From Symbiodinium natans (taxonomy: Eukaryota > Sar > Dinophyceae > Suessiales > Symbiodiniaceae): a stretch of 15,072 nt of DNA. Below, one piece after another: positions 1-8,009 of this stretch. A program made the position numbers and the translations under genes. The stretch is from the NCBI GenBank assembly GCA_905221605.1, contig CAJNDS010001526.1, positions 1-15,072 of the forward strand, written 5' to 3'. Within the stretch, counting starts at the first letter, position 1. Each line of letters begins with the position of its first letter. A model generated the notes under the pieces. It was not told where the DNA came from and did no database searches. It saw only the letters and a list, made by a program, of their open reading frames with translations.

Positions 1-690
1 AAAGTATATGAAATCATGCATAGAAAAAATAAAACCGAAATATCTAAAACATATTCAATCTAAACCCCCCATAGATATTGTCTCCTATTTGTATTCCACA
101 GATCGGCGTACCCTTCATATAACCCCATAACAATGTAATCCTTAAGAGCCCCGCAATGCCCTTCTGATCCGAAATATCGAAATTGATCCGGGAAACAAAG
201 CAAACATTGAGCAGTATTGCAATCTTTTGGCAGTTTCTGTCGCCCAAAATTAACGACGCATGTGACTACGAACTGTCATCCTACACATACAGCAAAGCGA
301 TGAACCCCACACCCTCAAGCATTTTCGGGCTAGGGTTTCAGTAGGGGGTCAGACTGTAGCAGATGCATCATCGCACACAGGTGCAGACTTCACTCGAGCT
401 GACGTCAGGACGTTCTGGGAGGTCTCCGCCTCATCGGTGCAAGACCCGCGAGGGGTTCCGAAATCTTCGGAGTACCCGCAAACAGGACTTCCTTTGCTAA
501 AGATTGATATTTCTGGGATGTGTAAGGGGTAGCTAAAAGTTATGGTACTTTCAGGGTAGGGGCACTCCTAGTTTGGGGAAGCACCTGCTTGGCATTTCGA
601 GCCTTGGGTTTCAGAGGTTGTGGTTTTGAAGGGTGCTGAGGCCGCATGTGTAACCCCGAAGTCCACCAACATGAGCTTGGGACTCGGGTT
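1..690. other. Unique AT-rich to mixed sequence, no gene seen
   Basis: No convincing coding frame, tandem repeat or RNA gene is visible. Short open frames occur but their translations look like chance. From about 560 the sequence becomes G-rich on the + strand and passes into the telomere-like array that follows. Confidence 0.5.
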
Positions 691-699
691 TTGGGTTTC

Positions 700-893
700 G
701 GGCTTTGGGCTTTGGGCTTTGGGCTTTGGGCTCTGGGCTTAGGGCTTAGGGCTTAGGGCTTAGGGCTTAGTAAGGCTTAGGGCTTAGGGCTTAGGGCTTA
801 GGGCTTAGGGCTTAGGGCTTAGGGCTTAGGGCTTAGGGCTTAGGGCTTAGGGCTTAGGGCTTTGGGCTTTGGGCTTTGGGCTTTGGGCTTAGG
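700..893 (+). repeat. Telomere-like GGGCTTA/GGGCTTT heptamer array
   Basis: This is an almost uninterrupted 7-bp tandem array with the G-rich strand on +. The order is four GGGCTTT units, one GGGCTCT, a long core of GGGCTTA units broken once near 770 by GTAA, then about four GGGCTTT units and a return to GGGCTTAGGG. The unit differs from the TTTAGGG telomere heptamer by C for T after the G-run. It is best read as a degenerate or variant interstitial telomeric repeat. The GGGCTTT blocks at both ends give it a near-symmetrical outline. Confidence 0.9.
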
Positions 894-1432
894 GTTATGG
901 TCTAGGGTTTCGCGTCTAGGGCTCATGGTTTGGGAGGGCGGGGGAGGAGGAGAACTGTCGCACCCTTGACAGACGTAGCAAAATGCCACATAGTAGGGCG
1001 CCCCCAAACATGACCAGAACGATAAGGTGAGGGGAACCCTAAACTTGAGAAAGTCCTTTTTCCTACACACTGAACACTTGCCCCTAAAACCCCTCACCCT
1101 AAAATTCCTAAATCCTAAACCCTTGCTCGAGCCCTGACAAACCCTCCAAAGAATCGTGGAGAGCTGCGGAGTTGTAAGGGAGGGGGTCATGAAGGAGATA
1201 CGCAGATGGTCCCGCGATATTTCAGAACAAGCTCAAAAAAGATGGGGTCCCCTCCTTTTTGCGTAATGGGGTTCATGAGGCTGAGGGACCCTTACCCAAA
1301 GATGGGACGAGGGGTGCTTCTGGGCGCCACTTCCGATCTTCTAGCTGTCAAACCCCTGCGCCGAGCCCCTTCAATCCTAAACTCATCCCCTGATTCCTGA
1401 GACCCCAACCGTCAAGCCCTAAACAGCAAGCC
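894..1432. other. Unique spacer between two telomere-like arrays
   Basis: No gene is supported here. The stretch holds scattered AACCCTAAA-like fragments around 1030-1130 on the C-rich strand, and otherwise unique sequence. Short open frames on both strands are biased by the flanking repeats and look spurious. Confidence 0.5.
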
Positions 1433-1635
1433 CCCAGCACCCCAGCACCCCAGAACCCCAAGAGCCCCAGAACCCCAGAACCCAGAACCCCAGAACCCCA
1501 GAACCCCAGAACCCGAGAACCCCAAAAACCCCAGAACCCCAGAACCCCAAGAACCCCAAGAACCCCAAAACCCCAGACCCCCAGAACCCCAAAACCCTAA
1601 AAACCCGAAAGCCCGAAACCCTGAACCCTAAACTC
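1433..1635 (-). repeat. CCCCAGAA minisatellite grading into AAACCC-type repeat
   Basis: This is an 8-bp-class tandem array built on CCCCAGAA, with variants CCCCAAGAA, CCCCAAAA and CCCCAGCA. It decays at its right end into AACCCTAAA and CCCGAAA telomere-like units. The C-rich strand is on +, opposite in polarity to the array at 700-893. Unit length and content drift gradually, as expected of a minisatellite evolving by slippage. No coding role is likely. Confidence 0.88.
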
Positions 1636-2315
1636 TCGGGGCCAGACAGTCAGGAGTGTCGACACCTGCACCTCAGACACTGGGGGCCACACGAGATCCA
1701 GCAAAAATTGGCAAAAGGCTTGCGAAGGGGTTGGGTTTAGGCTTTGGGTTTATAGAACCTTTGCAGGGCTTGGGGCCAAAAGAAGCTTGTGGGTGTAGAG
1801 TTTCGAGTTTAGGGTTGGTAGCCAGTGCACACACGGCAGTCTCCTGAAATTTCGGGGCACCCATGCCATCTGGAGTTGCCATGTTTTCGAGAGCAGGCCA
1901 TGTCCTAGTAAGGGTGCCCCTTCTCCTGTTGGTCTGCTTGATCCCCGAAGCCGAAAACCAATGAAGGTGTACAATTGCCGCGGGTTTCCGAGGCAGCTCT
2001 GGGCATCAGTACCCAAAACTTGGGAGGCGCATGGCCATGCAGTCTTTCAGTTGCAGGGTTCATTCAAGGCATGTTTCCTCTACTTTGTCCTCAGAAACAA
2101 GCGGCGCCTGCTTGAATCTGCAGCTGCTAGTTAGGAGATGTTGGAACCCAGAGACAGCGCATGCATGTAAACAAGGCACCGGAGTTGCATTGCTGGCTGT
2201 GCATTGAGCACCTACTGGCCTTCTGGGCGATCGCACGTAAACTCTCCACGCGGAAGCTTGGTCGCAGCAGTTCATGGAAACTGTGAAAATACCACATGGT
2301 ATATAAATATGAGAA
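1636..2315. other. Unique sequence, no gene seen
   Basis: This is mixed-composition unique sequence. Frames up to about 90 codons are open on the minus strand, but their translations have no domain, membrane or signal character that I recognise. I see no repeat longer than a few units. Confidence 0.45.
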
Positions 2316-2340
2316 TATGTATATATATATATATATATAT
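2316..2340. repeat. (TA)n microsatellite at left edge of the 2.3 kb block
   Basis: This is an alternating TA tract interrupted by one G near its left end. It directly abuts GGTA followed by a run of 12 C. A matching TA tract lies at the right edge of the block (4624-4639), so the TA tracts sit outside the inverted repeat on both sides. Confidence 0.95.
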
Positions 2341-2377
2341 GGTACCCCCCCCCCCCAAAGATCTAGGTATTTTCATG
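2325..2377 (+). repeat. Left terminal inverted repeat
   Basis: This arm contains TA dinucleotides, GGTA, an unbroken C12 at 2345-2356 and the 21-bp segment 2357-2377. It pairs with 4588-4640 on the opposite strand. Downstream of 2377 the two arms are unrelated. Confidence 0.85.
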
Positions 2378-2510
2378 GTTTTGGGATCTGTTTTAGGGTT
2401 TAAGGGTTGGGGGTGGGGGGCTAGCGAAACATGTAAAACTCAATATGGACATGTGAATCTTGATATGTGCGAGTCTTCATATGTGCGTGGTCGTCTTTTC
2501 AAATTGTGAG

Positions 2511-2672
2511 CCCGATTGAAAACGATTGAAACGATTGAAATTCAATCGGAGACCGGATTGAAGATTGAAGATTGAAGATTCCCGGAAACCTTTTTTTCTG
2601 GGAATCTTCAATCTTCAATCTTCAATCCTGCCCCCGATTGAATTTCAATCGTTTCAATCGTTTTTCAATCGG
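2511..2672. repeat. Large GATTGAA palindrome, copy A
   Basis: This is a 162-bp inverted repeat. The outer arms are 2511-2549 (CCCGATTGAA start) and 2633-2672 (TTCAATCGGG end). The inner arms are three GAAGATT-type units ending in ATTCCC, facing GGGAAT and three AATCTTC units. The loop is a short T-rich stretch near 2588-2598. A smaller perfect palindrome, CGATTGAAATTCAATCG, sits in the left outer arm, so palindromes are nested. A transcript would fold into a nearly continuous hairpin with arms of about 70 bases. Confidence 0.92.
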
Positions 2673-2673
2673 G

Positions 2674-2880
2674 CCCCCGATTGAAAAACGATTGAAACGA
2701 TTGAAATTCAATCGGAGACCGGATTGAAGATTGAAGATTGAAGATTCCCGGAAAGCTTTTTTCTGGGAATCTTCAATCTTCAATCTTCAATCCGGCCCCC
2801 GATTGAATTTCAATCGTTTCAATCGTTTTTCAATCGGGCCCCCGATTGAATTTCAATCGTTTCAATCGTTTTTCAATCGG
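2674..2880. repeat. Large GATTGAA palindrome, copy B, plus an extra right half-arm
   Basis: The palindrome at 2674-2838 repeats the design of the preceding one almost base for base, with the same loop type and the same nested CGATTGAAATTCAATCG. The segment 2841-2880 then repeats only the right outer arm (CCCCCGATTGAA start, CAATCGGG end). Two and a half units therefore lie in tandem with a period of about 165 bp. The arms are too alike to be old, which suggests recent expansion or gene conversion. Confidence 0.92.
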
Positions 2881-3025
2881 GTTCACGTCTTGTAAAGTGT
2901 CAGAATTAGCTTTCGTGGCGTCGCTCAAGATCACGTCTTCGCAGACATTCCACTCGAAATATACTTGACCATTTGTGTTTGTAATACTCGCAATGGCTCG
3001 CATCCCAGTGGCTGGCTCAGTCTTA
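2881..3025 (-). other. Short unique island with a coding-like minus-strand frame, status unclear
   Basis: This is unique sequence lodged between two palindrome clusters. The minus strand is open here (the open frame spans 2830-3114) and the part encoded by the unique DNA has a balanced composition, for example NGQVYFEWNVCEDVILSD. The ends of that frame run into repeat DNA and are low-complexity. It could be a captured exon fragment or simply chance. I recognise no domain. Confidence 0.2.
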
Positions 3026-3313
3026 TGGTTTTTATTGGTTTTTGCGGTGTTTCGGGAGCGTGGGTCCCACGCTAAAAATCGGTTTTCCCGATGTTTTTGA
3101 AAGCCTACCTTCAAAAAACATAGGTAAAACCAATGTTATTGAAGGCCTACCTCTAAAAAACATCAGTAAAACCGATGTTTCGTGAGCCCATGCTCCCAAA
3201 ACATCGCAAAAAAAAACGATCGAAACTAGTGGCTGGGGTGGCCGGCCGAGTAGTTTCAGAAACCATAGTTTTTATGTTTCTTATTGGTTTTTGCGGTGTT
3301 TCGGGATCGTGGG
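3007..3313. repeat. Second inverted/direct repeat cluster
   Basis: A segment at 3032-3064 (TTATTGGTTTTTGCGG start) recurs directly at 3281-3313 with one mismatch in 33 bases, and as a diverged inverted copy at about 3181-3212. The direct repeat extends outward to the shared AGTGGCTGG at 3007 and 3228. A perfect 15-bp palindrome, GCGTGGGTCCCACGC, lies at 3058-3072. Between 3078 and 3175, GGTTTTCCCGATG-like and CATxxGTAAAACC-like arms face each other repeatedly around GCCTACCT. The whole cluster can fold on itself. Confidence 0.82.
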
Positions 3314-3410
3314 CTAAACCTTTAATAAGCCCTGTAGGCTATACGGTTAAGGTTTAAAGGTTTAGGGTTGAAAAGTTCAACAGTCAGCCCATAGAGTTTA
3401 AACCTTAAGG

Positions 3411-3523
3411 GTCCTAAACGCTTAACCTTTAAACCCTATAGGCCATAGGGTTAAGGTTGAAAGGCTTAGGGTTTAAGCTTTTGGCATTAAAACACAACCC
3501 CATAGAGCTTAAGCCTTAAGGGT
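3411..3523 (+). repeat. 113-bp direct repeat, first copy (second at 3942-4054)
   Basis: Beginning GTCCTAAACGCTTAACC and running to the CATAGAGCTTAA region, this segment recurs at 3942-4054 at a constant offset of 531 bp with only a handful of mismatches. No indel was noticed across the aligned stretch. Confidence 0.88.
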
Positions 3524-3680
3524 TTAAGGTTTCAGCATTGAAACGATAACCCTAAGCCCTTTAGGGTCAGAACCTTGAAGCCCTGTAGGGCTCTAAGACG
3601 TTAACAGGGTTTAACCCTATAGGCGTTGAATGTATAAATGCCCAGACATTACGCTCTCTTTAACCTTTCAGCCCTATAGG

Positions 3681-3935
3681 GTCTAAAGGCTTAGGGTATT
3701 TTTTAAGCCCTGAGGGTTTAAAACCTTAAGCCCTCAAGATGGGCTTGGGTTTAAATGCCTAAATCTTGAATCCTAAACCTTTAAACCTTAACCCTATAGC
3801 CTATAGGGTTTAAAGGTTAAGCGTTTAGGCCCCTTAGGGTCTGAACTCTATAGGCTTACTTTTAAAACTTAAACCCTTAAACCTTGACCCTATAGCCTAT
3901 AGGGTCTAAAGGTTAAGCGTTCAGGCCCCTTAAGG
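3681..3935 (+). repeat. 255-bp direct repeat, first copy (second at 4056-4310)
   Basis: The segment from the AAAGGCTTAGGGTATTT region to GGCCCCTTAAGG recurs at 4056-4310 at an offset of 375 bp. It carries two of the CCCTATAGCCTATAGGG palindromes 96 bp apart, and the second copy keeps exactly the same spacing. Confidence 0.85.
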
Positions 3936-4587
3936 TTAAGGGTCCTAAACGCTTAACCTTTAAACCCTATAGGCCATAGGGTTAAGGTTGAAAGGCTTAG
4001 GGTTTAAGATTTTGGCATTAAAACACAAGCCCATAGAGCTTAAACCTTAAGGGGGGTCCAAAGGCTTAGGGTATTTCTTAAGCCCTGAGGGTTTAAAACC
4101 CTAAACCCTCAAGGTGGGCTTGGGTTTAAATGCCTAAATCTTGAATCCTAAACCTTTAAACCTTAACCCTATAGCCTATAGGGTTTAAAGGTTAAGCGTT
4201 TAGGCCCCTTAGGGTCTGAACTCTATAGACTTACTTTTAAAACCAAAACCCTTCAACCTTGACCCTATAGCCTATAGGGTCTAAAGGTTAAGCGTTTAGG
4301 CCCCTTAAGGCTTTAACTCTATGGGCCTGCTATTGAACTTAAACCCTAAACCATTAAGCCTTAGCCCTATAGCCTATAGGGCTTAAAGGTTAAGTGTTTA
4401 GGCCCTGTACGCTAAGATTTACACTCGATGGGCTTAGGTTTAAATGCCTAAATCTTAAGGCCTAAACCTTTTAAGCCTTAACCCAAAAGGGTTTTACGGT
4501 TAAGGGTTCAGGTTTAAATGGCGGTTAAATCTTCAACTTCACATCGCCTCCGGGCCCATGCAAGTATTCAACTTGATATCGCTAAAT

Positions 4588-4640
4588 CATGAAAATACCT
4601 AGATCTTTGGGGGGGGGGGGTAGCATATATATATATATGT
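4588..4640 (-). repeat. Right terminal inverted repeat
   Basis: This arm holds the 21-bp segment 4588-4608, an unbroken G12 (4609-4620), TAGC and a (TA)n tract. It mirrors 2325-2377. The TA tract is shared with the adjoining 30-bp motif at 4644-4673. Confidence 0.85.
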
Positions 4641-4643
4641 AAG

Positions 4644-4673
4644 AGGAACCTTTGTGTATAATATGATGATTCG
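4644..4673 (+). repeat. 30-bp dispersed motif, left copy
   Basis: The motif begins AGGAACCTTTGTG and ends GATGATTCG. It occurs once more in the window, inverted, at 14449-14478, with a single mismatch. In both places a (TA)n tract lies a few bases outside the AGGAACC end. Confidence 0.9.
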
Positions 4674-5690
4674 GTTTGGGGTTTAATTAGGGTTTAGGGA
4701 TAAGGTTTAGTAAGTTTAGGCTTCAGGGCTTAGGATCGGTGCGTTTTTCTTTGCTCCTAAACCCCTGAGGTGCTGAGGGCGCCTTAAACCCTTAAGCCCG
4801 AAGCCCTAAACCTCAAGCCCAACAAAGTTGCTAGCCCGCACACTTACTGTGGGTCAGGAGGGAATCGGGGAATAATGTGCTGCACGTTTGGGGGTTTAGG
4901 GTTTATGCAGGGTGTAGGGCTTAGGAATTAGGGTTTAGGGCTTAGGGCTCTAGCTTTGGGCCACATTTTGCAAGCAGCTCCTGTGCACTCTCGCTGTCGT
5001 CTCACATTGCTCGCGTAACTTCTAGGTCCCCTGTTTCCCTCCCACTGACCCCCAAGCTTTTCGTGTGCCTCACGGGGCCTTTTCCAAGTCCCCACGAGGC
5101 ACACTTGCATCTCTCAGGCTTCGCACTTTACGATCTTGTTGTTTTGGTGAAATCTCTGAACAGGCTGAGCAAAGCCTTTTTGCTCAGTAATGCTTTGATC
5201 GTTTTTCCCTGGCATTCCTTGCTGACAAAGCGAGGTCTCGCGAGGTACTAAAAGCATATACGATGTGCCACTCAATGTGGAGCTTGGATTAAATCCCCAA
5301 AACAAAAAAGGCCTGAGGCTTCAGTCAACCGTTCACTGAGCCTTGCAGACGAGTATGAGTCTTCGACCAGAATCAGTCTTGCTTTGCTGGGCAATTCTTT
5401 GACCCAGAAGATTTGCAGTAACTCTGGGTCTGAAGGTTTTCAAAGAAGCACACTGCCTCAAGGTTCTGCTGCAAACATGTGACTTCAGGCGAACCTTTTG
5501 TTCCAGCTGCTACGCGCGAACCCCTCGCGAAATTTCGTGAAGTGAAAACAAAAGAAGTCTACCTCTTGACCAGGCTTCCGCTTCTGGCAGTTTTCCCCTA
5601 CTCCGCACCCCGAAGCAACAGACAGAAGTTCTTGGTCTGAGGGCTTCTAAGTAGGAGGACTTCACCATGCTCTTGGTAGGAACTTTGGTA
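4674..5690. other. Telomere-like degenerate DNA (to about 4960), then unique sequence
   Basis: From 4674 to 4960 the + strand carries scattered TTTAGGG, GGCTTAGGG and CCCTAAACC words in both polarities. From 4960 to 5690 the sequence is unique. Short frames are open on both strands but none has convincing protein character. This part lies downstream of the minus-strand coding stretch ending at 5697 and could include its 3' untranslated region. No polyadenylation signal could be identified. Confidence 0.4.
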
Positions 5691-5696
5691 ACGGAT

Positions 5697-6266
5697 CTAC
5701 TCTCCTGCCAATTGTGCCTTGGCCACCTGTGCAGCATCTACAAGATAGCCCCACTTCTCGCTTGCCTTGGGCATGCGAGGGAAGTAATCCACAGCCCTGA
5801 ATTGCAGAGGACAGTCTTTTGCTGTGATGAATGTGTCAGGATCATTGGCATTCTGCAGCGTCCAGGCACCCTGGTGCTTCTTCAAGGCCGGCAACTCGTA
5901 CTCCTCGTTCGTAAGCAAGTTCTTCAGCACACAGGGATCATCCTTTTTTTCCGAACTCGGCATTCGTCGCTGGGTCACGAATGTGGTAGATCTCAAAGTC
6001 CTGCAAGGTCAGGGTCTCGAACTTCTTTTTCAAACCCTCCGAACGTCTTTGAAAGCTCTACTCGCAGGTCGCAAGGTCAGCAAGATCGTTAAGTCGCAGG
6101 AACCGACTCTGGCCAGGGTTTTCGTGTGCTCCAAGACGCATGCCAGGTTTCGGTCTCGGGCTAGGGCTCTTCGAAAGGCAAGCAGACGAAAGTGCTCCGC
6201 CTCACGGTGCACCTCCAGCCAAAGCCGGACCCGAACGGAAGTCTCTTTCATGGAAACCAAGGACAT
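5697..6266 (-). pseudogene. Frame-broken coding stretch, unknown function
   Basis: The minus strand reads as protein in three successive pieces. The first, from an ATG at 6266 (MSLVSMKETS), gives RVRLWLEVHREAEHF and runs in one frame to roughly 6130-6190. A second frame is open from 6201 down to 5941 and reads FETLTLQDFEIYHIRD, but has a TAG at 6058-6060. The first frame resumes after an A7 run (T7 on + at 5944-5950) and gives CVLKNLLTNEEYELPALKK through VAKAQLAGE to a stop at 5697-5699. Removing one base at the A7 run would make the last two pieces continuous. It could be a decayed gene, a gene with unrecognised introns, or one with assembly errors. No domain is recognised. The last piece is hydrophilic, with one tryptophan-containing GAWTLQNANDPDTF stretch. 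Confidence 0.5.
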
Positions 6267-6451
6267 GACAAAATATGCACTACACAGCTGTCTACCTCTG
6301 CTGCTTCCGAGCCTCGCAAGGTTGGGCAAGCTTCGCCTTCCATGTGAAAGTTGTCATGAAAAATGATGAAAAACCGGGCTGTCTGCAAAGGCTCATCATT
6401 TTGTCTTCTCCCGGGAAACTTCGCCTTTCTTGCACGGGCGTTTAGCAAGAA

Positions 6452-7591
6452 CTACGGGGCTCTTGATTTGGAGGAGCTGCTGAGTTCAGGCGCCACCAAC
6501 GAGCTCTGAGGTGTGCTTGCCGAGGTAGAAACATTCTGCCACTTATCGACGAGCTTTTGTGTCTCCACAGGCATGTCTTCTCCGGTTTGTTCCTTGTGCC
6601 ATTTGAAGGCCTGCAACAGTGCAGCTGCTGCAGCTTGACTGTGGCCGGCCATGGTCCAGCTGAGACTCTTCTGCCGCCTGGCTCCCTTGAGCTTGTGTGT
6701 CAATCTCCAACGACCATTGTCGTCGTCCGTGTCACAAGCGACGTCCGGGGGCAGGTGAAGGTGCAGCTGCTTGTCGACGTCCTGGTCCCTCTTCGCATAC
6801 TTTCTGATCTGTGCCTTCTTTTCGACTTCGCTGTTGTCCACTTCCTTTCGCTTGGTCCCCCGCCTCTGTGTCGATTCCTTTTATTTTTTTTGCTTCTGCA
6901 AGATAGCAGCTTGCACCTTCTCCATGGGAATCTTGTCGTAGGACTTCTGATAGCTTACCTTGGCCCACTCGGCCACCTTGCTCGGCGCAGGCGCCTTTTT
7001 CTTCAGGTTGTTGATGATCTTCTCCTGGTCCTGGACTCGAAGAGTGTCCTTGATGACATCTGCCAGCTCTTCTGTCATGCCTTCCACAGGGAAATCACGC
7101 TCTGTGTTGCGAACTTCAATTCTATCCAGGACAGTCAATGTGGGATCCTCGTTCACCAGCAAGTGCACAGCCAGCGCGACTTCCTGGTTCTCTTGCTGGG
7201 CTTCTGCCTCGTCGTGCCCCAACAGACAATTCAGCTTCTTCAACTGCGACTCATTCATGCCTTTGAAGCCACTGTCCATGAGATTCTGCAGCAGAGGCTG
7301 CCAGGCTCCTCCCACCAGTTGAATGCCTGCTTTTTGCCCTCGCACGGCCTCCATGGGAGCACAGGGTGTCAGCAGCTTTATCTTGCACTTCTCCAAGGAA
7401 AACACGAAGCCCCAAACCAGCTTCTTGAAGGGCTTCTGAAACACGAGCCTGTTGTCTCCTGTCTCCAGCAGGGGCCACAAAAGCAAGCCCTGGGGATATG
7501 TTCGGACGACATAGCGCGGCTTCTCCTGCCATTGCAGCACAGACGGGAGGACCGCAAGTAGCCTGGCTGGGAAAGGGTTCTCATTTATCAT
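6452..7591 (-). pseudogene. Long minus-strand gene, unknown function, interrupted by one in-frame TAA
   Basis: From an ATG at 7591 (an in-frame TAA directly precedes it), 236 codons are open to a TAA at 6881-6883. The same frame then continues without a gap for 142 more codons to a stop at 6452-6454, 378 sense codons in all. Part 1 contains ENPFPARLLAVLPSVLQW, a KLVWGFVFSLEKCKIK stretch and a charged helical half (VRNTERDFPVEGMTEELADV, IINNLKKKAPAPSK). Part 2 opens with basic KRKEVDNSEVEKK, then NGRWRLTHKLKGARR and SLSWTMAGHSQAAAAALLQA, with a serine-rich tail. The TAA follows an A8 run. A possible splice donor (CCAAG/GTAAGC) at about 6957 and acceptor (ACACAG) near 6866 would remove the stop in phase, but the removed 90-odd bases look coding. 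No signal peptide or membrane span is evident. I do not recognise the family. Confidence 0.6.
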
Positions 7592-8009
7592 TTAGCACTG
7601 CATGGGATTGCAAGGCTGGGAATGGCAAAGCAGACAGAAAACAAAGCTAACCTCAATGAACATGCACGGGGGGCCTGGGGAACAGCAGCCTGGGCAGGAA
7701 GAGGAGCGTCGCCAGCCTGGCCGGAAAGAGGCTGCAGGGATTGGGCGCAGTACGAACCAGCAAACGGAAAACCCACAGCTCAGGACCACCTATTCAACGA
7801 ACATGTGAGCGACGGACAAAAATCACTGTACACAACACGTGTCCACCATAGTACTGGCTTAGTCAAACATGATTTAGGCAAGCGCTCATGTAATGCATGG
7901 GAGCCTCTGGAACAACAGAGGCAGAAAGCCGAAGATCAGGAAGACGAGGAGCTCACCAGCCTGGCCGGAAAGGGCTGTGGCTATCTCACGGAACGGGCTG
8001 ATGAGCATG
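7592..8009. other. Region upstream of the long minus-strand gene, with a short duplicated segment
   Basis: This stretch may hold the promoter or 5' exons of the minus-strand gene ending at 7591. A 17-bp core, CCAGCCTGGCCGGAAAG, occurs at 7712-7728 and again at 7956-7972, inside longer similar contexts (a GAGGAGC-type stretch upstream, GGCTG downstream) offset by 244 bp. A 133-codon + strand frame at 7622-8023 runs into the telomeric tract and is not convincing. Confidence 0.45.

Larger units (their letters stand above)
3340..4530. repeat. Degenerate TTTAAACC/CCTATAGG palindromic repeat field
   Basis: About 1.2 kb is built from short, mutually inverted words: AACCTTAAACC, GGTTTAAAGG, CCCTATAGG and AGGCTTAGGG. 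The perfect palindrome CCCTATAGCCTATAGGG recurs five times, centred near 3800, 3896, 4175, 4271 and 4373, and most copies are embedded in longer imperfect palindromes. Telomere-like TTTAGGG words are mixed in. No frame of note survives. Longer duplications inside this field are listed separately. Confidence 0.88.
2325..4640. mobile_element. Candidate foldback-type element bounded by inverted repeats in (TA)n tracts
   Basis: The left end reads (TA)n, GGTA, C12, then AAAGATCTAGG through TTTTCATG, ending at 2377. The right end (4588-4640) is the inverted copy: CATGAAAA through CCTAGATCTTT, G12, TAGC, (TA)n. The 21 bp inside the homopolymer match exactly, the homopolymers are both 12 long, and the 4-base joints differ at one position. 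Similarity stops abruptly on the inner side. The interior contains nested hairpins but no transposase frame, so it would be non-autonomous if mobile. Flanking TA tracts recall elements that insert into TA microsatellites, such as Micron of rice. Alternatively, two small independent repeats lie in opposite orientation by chance. Confidence 0.5.

Noticed and set aside
1750-2275. Minus-strand frames of 70-88 codons in the unique stretch
   Set aside because: They overlap in different frames, have no recognisable motif and are of a length expected by chance in DNA of this composition.
3175-3357. 60-codon + strand frame with a hydrophobic middle resembling a membrane segment
   Set aside because: It is assembled from pieces of the inverted/direct repeat cluster and ends in the degenerate repeat field, so the hydrophobic stretch is most likely accidental.
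6557-7561. 334-codon + strand open frame, the longest in the window
   Set aside because: It lies antisense to the coding-like minus-strand frame and is rich in Leu, Val, Cys and His, as mirror translations of Lys/Glu/Gln-rich genes usually are. The minus-strand reading has far better protein character.
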